From Candidatus Saccharimonadota bacterium (GTDB taxonomy: Bacteria > Patescibacteriota > Saccharimonadia > Saccharimonadales > Saccharimonadaceae): a stretch of 64,000 nucleotides of DNA. The notes beneath the pieces are model-generated. The model had not been told where the DNA came from and did no database searches. It worked only from the letters and a program-made list of their open reading frames with translations. The stretch lies in NCBI GenBank assembly GCA_905372835.1, contig CAJPQK010000001.1, forward strand, positions 310,001-374,000. Direction: 5' to 3'. This document shows, in pieces, positions 9,329 through 18,157 of this stretch. The translations under genes and the position numbers were made by a program. Position 1 is the stretch's first letter. The number at the start of each line of letters is the position of its first letter.

Positions 9329-11434
9329 ATGGATATATTGACGGAACTGAATCCAGAGCAACTCCGGGCAGTTAAACATGAATCTGGACCATTGTTGATT
9401 TTGGCTGGTGCTGGTAGTGGCAAAACGAAGACGTTGACGCACCGCATAGCGTATTTGGTGTCACAGAAGAATGTTTGGCCAAGCCATATTTTGGCAGTAA
9501 CGTTTACGAACAAGGCTGCCAAAGAGATGAGGCAGCGACTAGCCGTGTTGCTACACGAGAATCCCGACGACCGTCGGTTTATGCCGTGGATGGGAACATT
9601 TCATAGTATCTGTGTGCGTATATTGCGCATGGATGGGATGGTTTTGGGGCTGGATAAGCGATTTGTGATTTATGACACAGATGACCAATTGAGCTTGATC
9701 AAACAAATTATGAAAACGCACAATATGACCGACCGTGACATCAAGCCGCGTTCGGTATTGTCCGCCATCTCTCACGCTAAAAATGACATGATAGACCCGG
9801 AGGCGTATGCGGCGTCAGCGTCAAGCCCTGTGCAGCAGCGCATCGCTGCGCTATTTCAGGCATACGAGAAGGCGCTTCGTCAGGCGGCGGCCCTTGATTT
9901 TGATGATTTACTACTGAAGGTTGTTGAATTGTTTAAGACGCATCCTGACATTCGTCAAAAATGGCAGCAGCAATTTCAGCATATTCTGATCGACGAGTAT
10001 CAAGACACCAACACCGTGCAATACACATTGATTAAATTATTGGTCGGACCAGAGCGCAATTTGTCAGTGGTTGGTGATGACGCCCAGTCGATCTATAGTT
10101 TTCGCGGCGCCGACTATACCAATATCCTCAATTTTGAACGGGATTTTCCTGGGGCGGTAGTCATCAAACTGGAACAAAATTATCGTTCGACTGGCTCAAT
10201 TTTGCATTTGGCAAATAGTCTCATCCAACATAACGTCAATCGGACTGACAAAAATCTATGGACCAACAGCGGCGATGGTGCGGAGCCGCAGCTGTGGCAG
10301 CTGTACTCTGAAGCCGAAGAAGCGCAGGTGATTGCCAATGAGATTCGTCGTCAATTGAGTATCGGACGCTCACCAGATGACATCGCTGTGTTGTATCGGA
10401 CCAATGCCCAAAGTTACGCAATTGAGCGGGCGCTGCGCCAAAACTATTTGCCATACAAAATTGTGGGCGGATTGCGATTTTTGGACCGAGCGGTCGTCAA
10501 AGATGTTTTGGCGTATCTGCGGCTGCTCTATCAGCCGAGTGACAGGATGAGTTTTTCACGCATCGTTAATGTGCCAAAACGAGGTATTGGCGCGGTGAGT
10601 GTGACTAAATTTTTGGCGTGGAATGATGAGCAAGGGACGCCTATCATCGACGGGTTATTGGCGGTGAACGAGGCGCAGGGACTGACGCCACGTGCCAAGC
10701 ATTCGCTGCATGAGCTGGGGATGCTGCTTAGTAATTTGCAAAAGTCGATTGACGAGGCGCCAGCTGACGTGATTGAAAAAATTATTTACCAGACGGGATA
10801 CGGCACCTTTATCAATGACGGCAGCGTGCAATCAGAAGAAAAAATGGAAAACCTGGGCGTCCTGGTGGCTGAGGCTAAAGCCTATGTTGATGTACCGACG
10901 TTTTTGGAGGAAATGGCATTGATGTCTGCTAGCGATGATCAAGCACAAGAGCAAATCACCCTGATGACACTGCACGCCGCGAAAGGTTTGGAGTTTCCGG
11001 TGGTATTTCTGACTGGTCTGGAAGAGGGGATATTACCGCACTCCCGCGTGTTCGACGGCGGTAAAGCTGAGGACGTCGAAGAAGAGCGGCGACTTTGTTA
11101 TGTCGGCATCACTCGTGCTCGCCAAGAATTATTTATCACCTGTGCTAGCTCCAGAACGCAATTTGGACAAATAGCGTACAATCTGCCGTCGCGCTTTTTG
11201 GATGAGATGGGAATTCTGAGTGGTGGATTGGACAAACCTGCTTCGCCAAGCTTTGTGCCAGAGGCTGAATTTTACAGTGATGAAATCGGTCTGGATGTCG
11301 GCGATAGGGTGCGCAGTCCGCAATTTGGCGTCGGCGAGGTCATAGAAGTCGATGGTTTAGCAGTGGTAGTAGCTTTTGAAAACGGTAAAACCAGGAAGTT
11401 GAATGTTGAGTTTGCTCGATTAGAAAAGTGCTAG
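9329..11434 (+). CDS. pcrA: UvrD/PcrA-type superfamily 1 DNA helicase
   Basis: 701 residues; a 3'-5' DNA helicase for nucleotide-excision or mismatch repair and for clearing replication blocks. Motifs: LNPEQLRAV (Q motif), AGAGSGKTKTL (Walker A), TFTNKAAKEM (Ia), LIDEYQDTN (II), VVGDDAQSIYSFRGA (III), LEQNYRST (IV), TLHAAKGLEFPVVFLTG (V) and RRLCYVGITRAR (VI). The last ~60 residues form a small tudor-like domain (GDRVRSPQFGVGEV) as in PcrA. ATG at 9329 is chosen because TACAAT (9317-9322) ends 6 nt upstream and the protein then begins MDILTELNPEQ; extending upstream would overlap the previous gene. UvrD and PcrA cannot be separated by sequence alone. Confidence 0.95.
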   Translation: MDILTELNPEQLRAVKHESGPLLILAGAGSGKTKTLTHRIAYLVSQKNVWPSHILAVTFTNKAAKEMRQRLAVLLHENPDDRRFMPWMGTFHSICVRILRMDGMVLGLDKRFVIYDTDDQLSLIKQIMKTHNMTDRDIKPRSVLSAISHAKNDMIDPEAYAASASSPVQQRIAALFQAYEKALRQAAALDFDDLLLKVVELFKTHPDIRQKWQQQFQHILIDEYQDTNTVQYTLIKLLVGPERNLSVVGDDAQSIYSFRGADYTNILNFERDFPGAVVIKLEQNYRSTGSILHLANSLIQHNVNRTDKNLWTNSGDGAEPQLWQLYSEAEEAQVIANEIRRQLSIGRSPDDIAVLYRTNAQSYAIERALRQNYLPYKIVGGLRFLDRAVVKDVLAYLRLLYQPSDRMSFSRIVNVPKRGIGAVSVTKFLAWNDEQGTPIIDGLLAVNEAQGLTPRAKHSLHELGMLLSNLQKSIDEAPADVIEKIIYQTGYGTFINDGSVQSEEKMENLGVLVAEAKAYVDVPTFLEEMALMSASDDQAQEQITLMTLHAAKGLEFPVVFLTGLEEGILPHSRVFDGGKAEDVEEERRLCYVGITRARQELFITCASSRTQFGQIAYNLPSRFLDEMGILSGGLDKPASPSFVPEAEFYSDEIGLDVGDRVRSPQFGVGEVIEVDGLAVVVAFENGKTRKLNVEFARLEKC

Positions 11435-11486
11435 TCGGTTGCCAATATGAGCGAGTTCTGCTATAATCAATAGAGCGTTTTTCGCT

Positions 11487-12671
11487 ATGAGTATGAAATT
11501 TGGACTGAAAATTCACCACAGTACAGCGCGAATGATGATAGTCGTAGCGATTGCTATCTTTGGGATTGCGAGCGTGAAGTTAGTTGACAATGCTCTGGCT
11601 CGAGAACAAGTCAAGGAGTCAACAACAGCTGCTCCAAATGGCGAAAAGGTAGTAACTATTCATGATCGGGGTCAAGAACGATCAATTGTCACTACTGTCG
11701 GAACAGTCAAAGAAGCCCTGAAGGCAGCCGATATTTCGGTTGATGAAAAGCATGATGTTATTGAACCGAGTCTTGACACTCAGTTGGTGTCCACGAAGTA
11801 TAACGTTAATATCTATCGTGCACGGCCAGTAACAGTAGCGGACGGCACGCATCGAGTTCGTGTGGTGACCGCTCAGCAGACCACGCCACTGATAGCGCAA
11901 GCCGCGGGTGTGACCATTTACCCTGAAGATAAGACAACTATTGAACCGCCAAGCGATTTTTTGCTAGACGGCGCTGATGTTATTTTGAAAATTCACCGAG
12001 CTACACCATTGCAATTGACGCTTTATGGTAAAACGGCTGAAGTTAGGACGATGGCCCGTACAGTCGGAGAATTATTGCGCGAGAAAAATGTGACTTTGGG
12101 TAAAGATGATGGTTTGTCTGTCCCTGAGTCAACACCCATCACCGCTGGCATGCACTTGAGTGTTTGGCGCAATGGAAAGCAGACAGTTACTGTTGAAGAA
12201 GAAATTGCCGCCCCTGTTGAACAGGTCAAGGATGCCAACCGAGAAACTGGCTTTAAGCAGGTCAAGGAAGCTGGTGCACCAGGTAAAAAGAACGTTACCT
12301 ATGAGATTGAGATGAGAAATGGGCAAGAAATTTCACGCCGGATTATCGCTAGCGTTACAACTGTTGAGCCAAAAAAGCGTGTTGAGCTGGTTGGTGCCAA
12401 GAGTGCCAACACCTTCTCTGGTAGTTTTTCTGAGGCTTTGGCGCGGCTGAGAAGCTGTGAAGGAAGTTATACATCAAACACCGGCAATGGTTACTACGGC
12501 GCTTATCAGTTTGACAAGCGCACCTGGGGAGGCTTTGGTGGTTATTCGGTAGCCTCTGAGGCTCCGCCGTCAGTGCAAGACGAAAAAGCATGGCAGACAT
12601 ACAAAGCCCGTGGCTGGCAGCCATGGCCAAGCTGTAAGGTAAGGATGGGTCTACAGGATATCTATCGGTAA
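11487..12671 (+). CDS. resuscitation-promoting-factor-like protein (DUF348 x3, G5, transglycosylase-like domain)
   Basis: 394 residues, exported. A hydrophobic N-terminal helix (~15-35) acts as signal/anchor. Three DUF348-type segments follow (~45-215; for example VTTVGTVKEALKAADI, RTVGELLREKNVTLG), then a G5 domain (~225-300; FKQVKEAGAPGKKNVTYEI), then a Rpf-type catalytic domain (~315-394) with LRSCEG, GNGYYGAYQFDKRTW and W-rich C-terminus. The Glu in SCEG is the expected catalytic acid of the lysozyme-like fold. Such proteins cleave peptidoglycan and are classic in Actinobacteria. Promoter: TATAAT at 11462-11467, giving a ~13-nt leader without a Shine-Dalgarno; an in-frame ATG 6 nt later is an alternative start. 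The neighbour also has a G5 domain. Confidence 0.88.
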   Translation: MSMKFGLKIHHSTARMMIVVAIAIFGIASVKLVDNALAREQVKESTTAAPNGEKVVTIHDRGQERSIVTTVGTVKEALKAADISVDEKHDVIEPSLDTQLVSTKYNVNIYRARPVTVADGTHRVRVVTAQQTTPLIAQAAGVTIYPEDKTTIEPPSDFLLDGADVILKIHRATPLQLTLYGKTAEVRTMARTVGELLREKNVTLGKDDGLSVPESTPITAGMHLSVWRNGKQTVTVEEEIAAPVEQVKDANRETGFKQVKEAGAPGKKNVTYEIEMRNGQEISRRIIASVTTVEPKKRVELVGAKSANTFSGSFSEALARLRSCEGSYTSNTGNGYYGAYQFDKRTWGGFGGYSVASEAPPSVQDEKAWQTYKARGWQPWPSCKVRMGLQDIYR

Positions 12672-12695
12672 CGTCAGGTAATCTCTAGGAAGTAC

Positions 12696-13397
12696 ATGAA
12701 GCGGTATTGGTTTTTACTGAGAACTCCAAAAGTAGCAGTGATGGTAACAGGACTGATGGCTGCAGCGGCGCTAACTGTTTTCTTGGCGGTATCGTCAGTC
12801 CAAAGAAAACTTGCTCAAAATACTGAAAGAGAATCAGTTCACGAATATACCGTCATCACCGAAGAGCCAGTCCATTTTGAGATACAATCAGCAAAAAGTT
12901 ACGCACACGCCGTTGGTTTTAAACAGGTGCAGCAGGCGGGCGCTGTTGGCTCTAAACAAGTAACACACAGCGTGAAAGTGAAGGGTGACGGCACAGAAAT
13001 TGCAAAAAATAAAGTTGCTGAACAAATTACCAATCAACCTGTGGCACAGATAGAGATTGTTGGTGCCAGGTTGCCCAATGCTTTAACTAAAGCCAAAAGT
13101 GCCCAGCAATTCACCGACTCACGGGGCATATCACACCGCGAAACCTACTATGACCTGCCGATGAATGTCGTCATCAATGCCTGCGGCGGCGGTGGTTATA
13201 CCGTGCGAGCAGACGGTGCCAAGGTGGATAAGGACGGCTATATTTTGGTGGCGGCAAATTATGGTAATTATCCGCGCTGCTCGGTAGTGGAAACCAGCAT
13301 GGGTCCTGGCAAGGTGTATGATACCGGCGGTTTTGCCGTGCGACATCCACATGGGTTTGACCTGGCGACTGACTGGACGAACGGGGACGGACGTTAG
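12696..13397 (+). CDS. exported G5 domain protein with C-terminal 3D (double-psi beta-barrel) domain
   Basis: 233 residues. One N-terminal membrane helix (~12-35), a G5 domain (~55-125; VGFKQVQQAGAVGSKQVTHSV), then a C-terminal 3D-like domain (~140-233) with MNVVINACGGGGYTV, KVYDTGGFAV and FDLATDW, where Asp residues correspond to the conserved aspartates of the family. 3D proteins resemble MltA-type lytic transglycosylase cores and pair with Rpf/YabE domain proteins. It follows the Rpf-like gene by 24 nt and ends one base before rsmA starts. Likely wall turnover; whether it is catalytic is uncertain. Confidence 0.75.
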   Translation: MKRYWFLLRTPKVAVMVTGLMAAAALTVFLAVSSVQRKLAQNTERESVHEYTVITEEPVHFEIQSAKSYAHAVGFKQVQQAGAVGSKQVTHSVKVKGDGTEIAKNKVAEQITNQPVAQIEIVGARLPNALTKAKSAQQFTDSRGISHRETYYDLPMNVVINACGGGGYTVRADGAKVDKDGYILVAANYGNYPRCSVVETSMGPGKVYDTGGFAVRHPHGFDLATDWTNGDGR

Positions 13398-14186
13398 ATG
13401 GCGTCAGCGCGTGGGCCGAAAAAAGAGTTAGGCCAGCATTGGCTGCGCGACCCAGAGATTTTGGCGGAAATTGCCGAGGCGGCGGAGCTGAGCAAAGATG
13501 ATGTGGTTTTGGAGATTGGGCCAGGACTTGGCACGTTGACCAGCCGGTTGTTGGCGCGAGCCGGGCGCGTGGTGGCAGTAGAATTTGATGCGGATTTGGC
13601 GCGCAAGTTACCAGGACAATTTCCTGGTAAAAACCTGCAAGTGATTAATGAAGACATCTTGCAGTTTGACTTGAATCAGTTGCCGGCTGGTTACAAGGTA
13701 GTCGCCAATGTGCCGTACTACATTACCAGTAAAATTGTTGAAAAGTTGATGACAGCGGAAAATAAGCCGAGCTTGGCGGTGCTGTTGGTGCAAAAAGAAG
13801 TTGCCCAGCGCATCGCAGCGGAGCCTGGTGAGATGAGTATTTTAGCGGTTAGCGCGCAGCTGTTTGCTGAGGCAGAGCTAGATATTGAAGTGCCACGGCA
13901 ATTTTTCACGCCACCACCAAAAGTTGATTCGCAGGCGGTGGTATTGAGGGCTCGCACTGAGCCACTGGTCGCCCCTGAGGACCACAAAGATTTTTTCCGT
14001 GTTGTCAAAGCCGGTTTTTTGGCTAAGCGTAAAAAATTGCGTTCTAGTCTGAGCGGCGGGCTAGCTATCAGTAAAGATGCTGCCGAACAGCTGCTAAAAA
14101 AGGCTAACGTTTCACCCGATGCTCGTGCTGAAGATTTGGCGATTGACGATTGGCAGCGAATACTGAGTGAGTGGCGGGCGCGATGA
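13398..14186 (+). CDS. rsmA: 16S rRNA (adenine(1518)-N(6)/adenine(1519)-N(6))-dimethyltransferase
   Basis: 262 residues. Dimethylates two adenines in the 3' hairpin loop of 16S rRNA using SAM. Motifs: KKELGQHWL at the N-terminus, VVLEIGPGLGTLTSRLL (SAM motif I, ~38-54), VAVEFD, VVANVPYYITSKIV (motif IV NVPYYI), and QFFTPPPKVDSQAV near the C-terminal domain. The ATG directly abuts the preceding stop, and the end overlaps the next gene by 4 nt. Confidence 0.95.
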   Translation: MASARGPKKELGQHWLRDPEILAEIAEAAELSKDDVVLEIGPGLGTLTSRLLARAGRVVAVEFDADLARKLPGQFPGKNLQVINEDILQFDLNQLPAGYKVVANVPYYITSKIVEKLMTAENKPSLAVLLVQKEVAQRIAAEPGEMSILAVSAQLFAEAELDIEVPRQFFTPPPKVDSQAVVLRARTEPLVAPEDHKDFFRVVKAGFLAKRKKLRSSLSGGLAISKDAAEQLLKKANVSPDARAEDLAIDDWQRILSEWRAR

Positions 14187-14923
14187 TTGCGGCAGATCAG
14201 CCGACATGCTTTCCGCCTAATCTGTTAGTTGCGGTTTCGTCGAAAGACGACGGCACCATGCTTGATCGTATTCGTGGTCGTCACGTAGCCGACGTACTGG
14301 AGAATCGGCGGCGGTTTTGCGATCAAATTGGTATTAATTACGACGACGTTGTCTATCACGTGATTTCATATGACCAAGCACAAACGTTTGATGCTACCAT
14401 CGAAGTTACTGAAACTGACACAGTGAAGTACAACAACGAGGGGATTTTTGCTGACGCGCTCTATACCGAAGCGGCTGGTGTCGGTTTATTTTTGCCAGTG
14501 GCAGATTGTATCGCTACAGTCGTTTATGACCCAAAGCGTCGGGCGCTGATGCTGGTGCATTTGGGTCGGCATTCGACGGTGGCTCAGTTGATGACAAGGG
14601 CAATTCAATATTTTGTCGAGCGCGGTAGCCAGGCGAAAGATTTGCAAATTTGGATGTCGCCAAGTATCACGCAGAAAAATTATCGTATGGAGTATTTTAA
14701 TCATGCAAATGATATGAATTGGCACAATTTCTGCCATCAAACCGCTGACGGAATTTATCTGGATATGCAAGGGTTCAATCGTTCGCTAGCCATCCAGGCG
14801 GGCGTTCCTGCTGATAATATTTTTATCTCGCCAATCGACACGGCGGACAATCCAAATTATTTTTCGCACTCATCGGGTGATACGGCGGGACGAATTGCGG
14901 TAGTAGCAATGATGCGCGGGTGA
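14183..14923 (+). CDS. pgeF: PgeF/YfiH-family (laccase-domain) protein
   Basis: 246 residues from ATG 14183 (ATGA overlap with rsmA; an in-frame GTG at 14171 is possible but less attractive). The VADCIATVVYD motif holds the conserved Asp-Cys, and VHLGRHSTV corresponds to the usual HAGWRG stretch, with Trp-Arg-Gly altered. The family has been linked to purine nucleoside phosphorolysis and to peptidoglycan editing (removal of mis-incorporated L-Ser from UDP-MurNAc). The substitutions around the metal-binding residues make this a divergent member. Placement among wall and rRNA-modification genes does not decide between the roles. Confidence 0.7.
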   Translation: MIAADQPTCFPPNLLVAVSSKDDGTMLDRIRGRHVADVLENRRRFCDQIGINYDDVVYHVISYDQAQTFDATIEVTETDTVKYNNEGIFADALYTEAAGVGLFLPVADCIATVVYDPKRRALMLVHLGRHSTVAQLMTRAIQYFVERGSQAKDLQIWMSPSITQKNYRMEYFNHANDMNWHNFCHQTADGIYLDMQGFNRSLAIQAGVPADNIFISPIDTADNPNYFSHSSGDTAGRIAVVAMMRG

Positions 14924-14980
14924 GCCTTCGGCGAACGCATATCGGTGAAAATTGTTCCAGATGATGATACAATGAGTATC

Positions 14981-16492
14981 ATGACTAAACAACACGCCTA
15001 CATCACTACTGCTATTCCTTATGTCAACGGTTTGCCACACATTGGGCACGCCATGGACTATATGTTGGCGGACGTGTGGACGCGCTATCAACGGCAAAAC
15101 GGCCGCGAGGTGCGTTTCCAGACGGGCGTGGATGAGCATGGCAATAAAATTGCTGCCAAGGCTGCCAGCCAAAATCAGACACCGCAAGCCTACGTCGATC
15201 AAATGCATGGCAATTTCCAGAACATGATCGCTGAGTTGAATATTTCGGCGACGGATTTTATCCGCACCACTGATCCGCATCATGTTGGCGCGGTGCAGTA
15301 TATTTGGCAGAAGCTGGCTGCGGCTGGCTATATCTACAAAGGCACCTACGAGGGTTGGTATTGCCAGGGTTGCGAGGCATTCGTCACCGACAAGGAGGCA
15401 GCTGAAAATAATGGCATTTGCCCTGACCACCAGTCGCCATACCAACGACTAAGCGAAGAGAATTATTATTTCAAAACCAGTGCCTTTTCGGAGAACATTC
15501 GTCAGGCTATTGAGTCAAACAAGATGAAAATTGTGCCAGAATTTCGTAAAAAAGAGTTTTTGGAATTGATGAAAGATGGCTTGAAAGACGTGTCAATTTC
15601 GCGTCCGCGCAAGAACCTGAGCTGGGGTGTGCCAGTACCAGACGATGACACGCAGGTGATGTATGTCTGGCTGGATGCACTGAGTAATTACATCACGGTC
15701 ATTGGCTATCCTGATCGTCCAGAGGAATGGCAGAGTTATTGGCCAGCGAATGTGCAGGTGATTGGAAAGGATATCCTTCGTTTCCACGCTGGAATTTGGC
15801 CGGCAATGTTGATGGCGCTAGATTTACCACTACCAAAAGTACTGTTAGTGCACGGCTTTATCAATGTTGGTGGCGCCAAAATGAGTAAGAGTCTCGGTAA
15901 TGGTGTCGGTCCAGCTGACATCATCCCGCACTACGGTGTCGAGGCCTTTCGCTATTATTTCCTGCGCCACGTGCCAACCCAGGACGACGGCGATTTTACC
16001 TGGGAGAAATTTGAAGCTGCGTACAACGGTGAGCTGGGCAATGACCTCGGTAATTTGGTGCAGCGCGTTGCTAAGATGGTGCAGTCGTATCAGGCAGGTG
16101 TCATTGGCGATGCGCCACAAGCTGAACACGATATGGGACCGTATCGCCACTCCATGGAAAGCTTTGCCTTCAACCAAGCCATGGATGAGATTTGGCAAAT
16201 CATCCGTTCATTGAACCAGTACATCGAGCGCGTCCAGCCGTGGCAAGTTGCCAAAAAACGGGCCAAAGACCCAGAAGCTGAAGCACACCTAGGCGAGATT
16301 TTAGCGTATGCTTGTGGTACATTGCTACAAGTGTCTGACATGCTGCGCCCATTCATGCCACAAACTGCTGAGAAGATTCACGACATGTTTGCTAGTGGCG
16401 TTGTGCCACCAGGGCTGACACCACTATTCCCGCGCAAATACCTGCACACGCCTGATCCGCGCGCGCCAAAAGTAGCAACTCAAGGTAAATAA
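14981..16492 (+). CDS. metG: methionyl-tRNA synthetase
   Basis: 503 residues; charges tRNA-Met. Class I signatures: AIPYVNGLPHIGHAMD (HIGH box) and GAKMSKSLGN (KMSKS loop). A zinc-knuckle-like WYCQGCEAFVT with CPDH lies at ~120-150, and the anticodon-binding helical domain is at ~360-500. It is the short form without the C-terminal tRNA-binding appendix. ATG 14981 is preferred over 14972 because TACAAT (14968-14973) ends 7 nt before it, matching the leaderless pattern of neighbouring genes; the earlier ATG lies inside that hexamer. Confidence 0.95.
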   Translation: MTKQHAYITTAIPYVNGLPHIGHAMDYMLADVWTRYQRQNGREVRFQTGVDEHGNKIAAKAASQNQTPQAYVDQMHGNFQNMIAELNISATDFIRTTDPHHVGAVQYIWQKLAAAGYIYKGTYEGWYCQGCEAFVTDKEAAENNGICPDHQSPYQRLSEENYYFKTSAFSENIRQAIESNKMKIVPEFRKKEFLELMKDGLKDVSISRPRKNLSWGVPVPDDDTQVMYVWLDALSNYITVIGYPDRPEEWQSYWPANVQVIGKDILRFHAGIWPAMLMALDLPLPKVLLVHGFINVGGAKMSKSLGNGVGPADIIPHYGVEAFRYYFLRHVPTQDDGDFTWEKFEAAYNGELGNDLGNLVQRVAKMVQSYQAGVIGDAPQAEHDMGPYRHSMESFAFNQAMDEIWQIIRSLNQYIERVQPWQVAKKRAKDPEAEAHLGEILAYACGTLLQVSDMLRPFMPQTAEKIHDMFASGVVPPGLTPLFPRKYLHTPDPRAPKVATQGK

Positions 16493-16494
16493 CG

Positions 16495-17313
16495 ATGAGC
16501 CCGGTAGTGGAGAATAATACAGCGACAACTTTGCGTTTGATCGATTCGCATTGCCATGTGCACGACACTGAGTTTTTCACGGATAATCGTGAGGAGCTAT
16601 ACCAGCAGTCAATTGCAGCGGGCATTGGCATGATTTGTGTTGGCACTGACCAGCGCAGTAGTCAGCAAGCAGTGGAGTTTGCCGCAAACCGCGACTTTGC
16701 CTGGGCGGCAGTTGGCGTTCATCCGCACGACAGCAAAGATGGCTGGGGTGAGGTGGAGCGACTGCTTAAAAGTAGAGAGGATAATTCACCAATTGTGGCG
16801 ATTGGCGAGATCGGGCTTGATTATTATTACAATCACAGCCCGCGCGATGTGCAGATCCAGGCGCTGGAGACGCAGCTGCAGCTGGCAGTGGATTATGATT
16901 TGCCAGTGAGCTTTCATATTCGCGATGGTGCACCTGACCAGCCGTCGGTGTGGGATGATTTTTGGCCAATTTTTGATAATTTCCATGGCGTGCGCGGCGT
17001 GCTACATAGTTTTACTGATACACGCGCCAACTTAGAGAAGGGATTTGCTCGCGGATTATACGTTGGTTTGAACGGCATTAGCACATTTACCAAAGACCAA
17101 ACACAGCGAGAATTATTCGCCTCCATCCCGCTGGAGCGATTATTACTAGAAACCGATGCACCTTTCTTGACACCAAAGCCATTTCGTGGTAAGATGAATA
17201 AGCCAGAATATGTGGAGTTGGTGGCAAAGTATTGGGCGGCGGAGCGCAAGCTAGCGCTTCACGACCTCGAAAAAGCAGCGACCGATAACACGGTAAAACT
17301 TTTTGGCTTGTAA
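16495..17313 (+). CDS. tatD: TatD-family metal-dependent DNase
   Basis: 272 residues. Amidohydrolase-fold motifs: LIDSHCHVHD (metal ligands), VGVHPHD, AIGEIGLDYYY, VSFHIRDG, VLHSFTD and LLETDAPFL. TatD enzymes are Mg-dependent 3'-5' exonucleases acting on DNA or in tRNA/rRNA quality control. It starts 2 nt after metG, a common pairing in bacteria, and is probably co-transcribed. Confidence 0.92.
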   Translation: MSPVVENNTATTLRLIDSHCHVHDTEFFTDNREELYQQSIAAGIGMICVGTDQRSSQQAVEFAANRDFAWAAVGVHPHDSKDGWGEVERLLKSREDNSPIVAIGEIGLDYYYNHSPRDVQIQALETQLQLAVDYDLPVSFHIRDGAPDQPSVWDDFWPIFDNFHGVRGVLHSFTDTRANLEKGFARGLYVGLNGISTFTKDQTQRELFASIPLERLLLETDAPFLTPKPFRGKMNKPEYVELVAKYWAAERKLALHDLEKAATDNTVKLFGL

Positions 17314-17325
17314 AAGTGGAGAAAT

Positions 17326-17691
17326 ATGCGAGAGAACAACACGGGTACGTACGACAAAGAAGTTAATGCGGCGTTGGAAGCTGCCTTGGAAAAGGCAAAC
17401 ACGCTGAATTTTGAGACTACTCCTGTCGGTCGTGCTGACGAGCTTGCTGCGCATCAAACTGCTGATGCTCGTTCACTATCAAGTGCTGCTATGCGTGGTA
17501 GTACAGGCGAGAGTGAGGCATCAAGCCTAGCCAAGTCAATGGAAGCTCCACAGACATTATTGATTGAATTCCCTAAACACCCCAAAGATCCCGTTGAAGC
17601 AGTGCGATATTCTAAGGAAATTGGTGAGTATCTGGCCAAAATGCGACAGACTGACTCTGTAACTAAAGCTGATTTTGAATTGGCAGCATAA
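17326..17691 (+). CDS. small hypothetical protein
   Basis: 121 residues, soluble, with no signal or membrane segment. The N-terminal 60 residues are Ala/Glu/Asp-rich; the more structured C-terminal half contains LLIEFPKHPKDPVEAVRYSKEIGEYLAKM. It follows tatD closely (GTGGAGA site ~6 nt before the ATG) and is followed by another unknown gene 13 nt on. No family recognised. Confidence 0.6.
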   Translation: MRENNTGTYDKEVNAALEAALEKANTLNFETTPVGRADELAAHQTADARSLSSAAMRGSTGESEASSLAKSMEAPQTLLIEFPKHPKDPVEAVRYSKEIGEYLAKMRQTDSVTKADFELAA

Positions 17692-17704
17692 GGAGGTTCG
17701 GTAT

Positions 17705-18148
17705 ATGAGTAAGATTCTTAAAAAAGCTGCAAGCCTGGTTTTTGCAGACGAGTCGGTAAAACCGTTGATGCGAATCCGGCGCAAAGACCGACCAGCTAAG
17801 CCGCTGACCGAGCGACAATTGATTCAGATGGAGAGCCAAATTGGTGCGACAATTTTTGGTGATAAGCCTGAACATGTGCAGCGCCGAGAATTTTTCAACT
17901 TGGATAAGAAAACCTGGATTTGGTATGAAGAAGTGGTTGGCGCTGATGGCAAAGTGCAAGAATTGACGACCAAATATGAAATCCAAGAAAAAGGCGTATT
18001 GAAGGTTCAACCAAACTACCAATACAGCTACCTGGAGGGTGAAGAGCTTCATAACTTTGTATTGGCGGTTAAAGAGTATTATGAGCGTGTTTCGCGCAAG
18101 TTGTATAAACAAGATCCAGACACCGGCAAGCCTTTGCAAGTGGTATAA
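17705..18148 (+). CDS. hypothetical protein
   Basis: 147 residues from ATG 17705, chosen for the strong AAGGAGG (17691-17697) just upstream. It is basic and soluble: an Arg/Lys-rich N-terminal third (LMRIRRKDRPAKPLTERQ) and a C-terminal part with repeated aromatic residues (KTWIWYEEVVGADGK, QYSYLEGEELHNFV). The pattern KxWxWYEE suggests a small beta-rich domain, but I do not recognise the family. The end of the gene overlaps the TATAAT of the following cysteine desulfurase. Confidence 0.65.
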   Translation: MSKILKKAASLVFADESVKPLMRIRRKDRPAKPLTERQLIQMESQIGATIFGDKPEHVQRREFFNLDKKTWIWYEEVVGADGKVQELTTKYEIQEKGVLKVQPNYQYSYLEGEELHNFVLAVKEYYERVSRKLYKQDPDTGKPLQVV

Positions 18149-18157
18149 TAGATAGCA

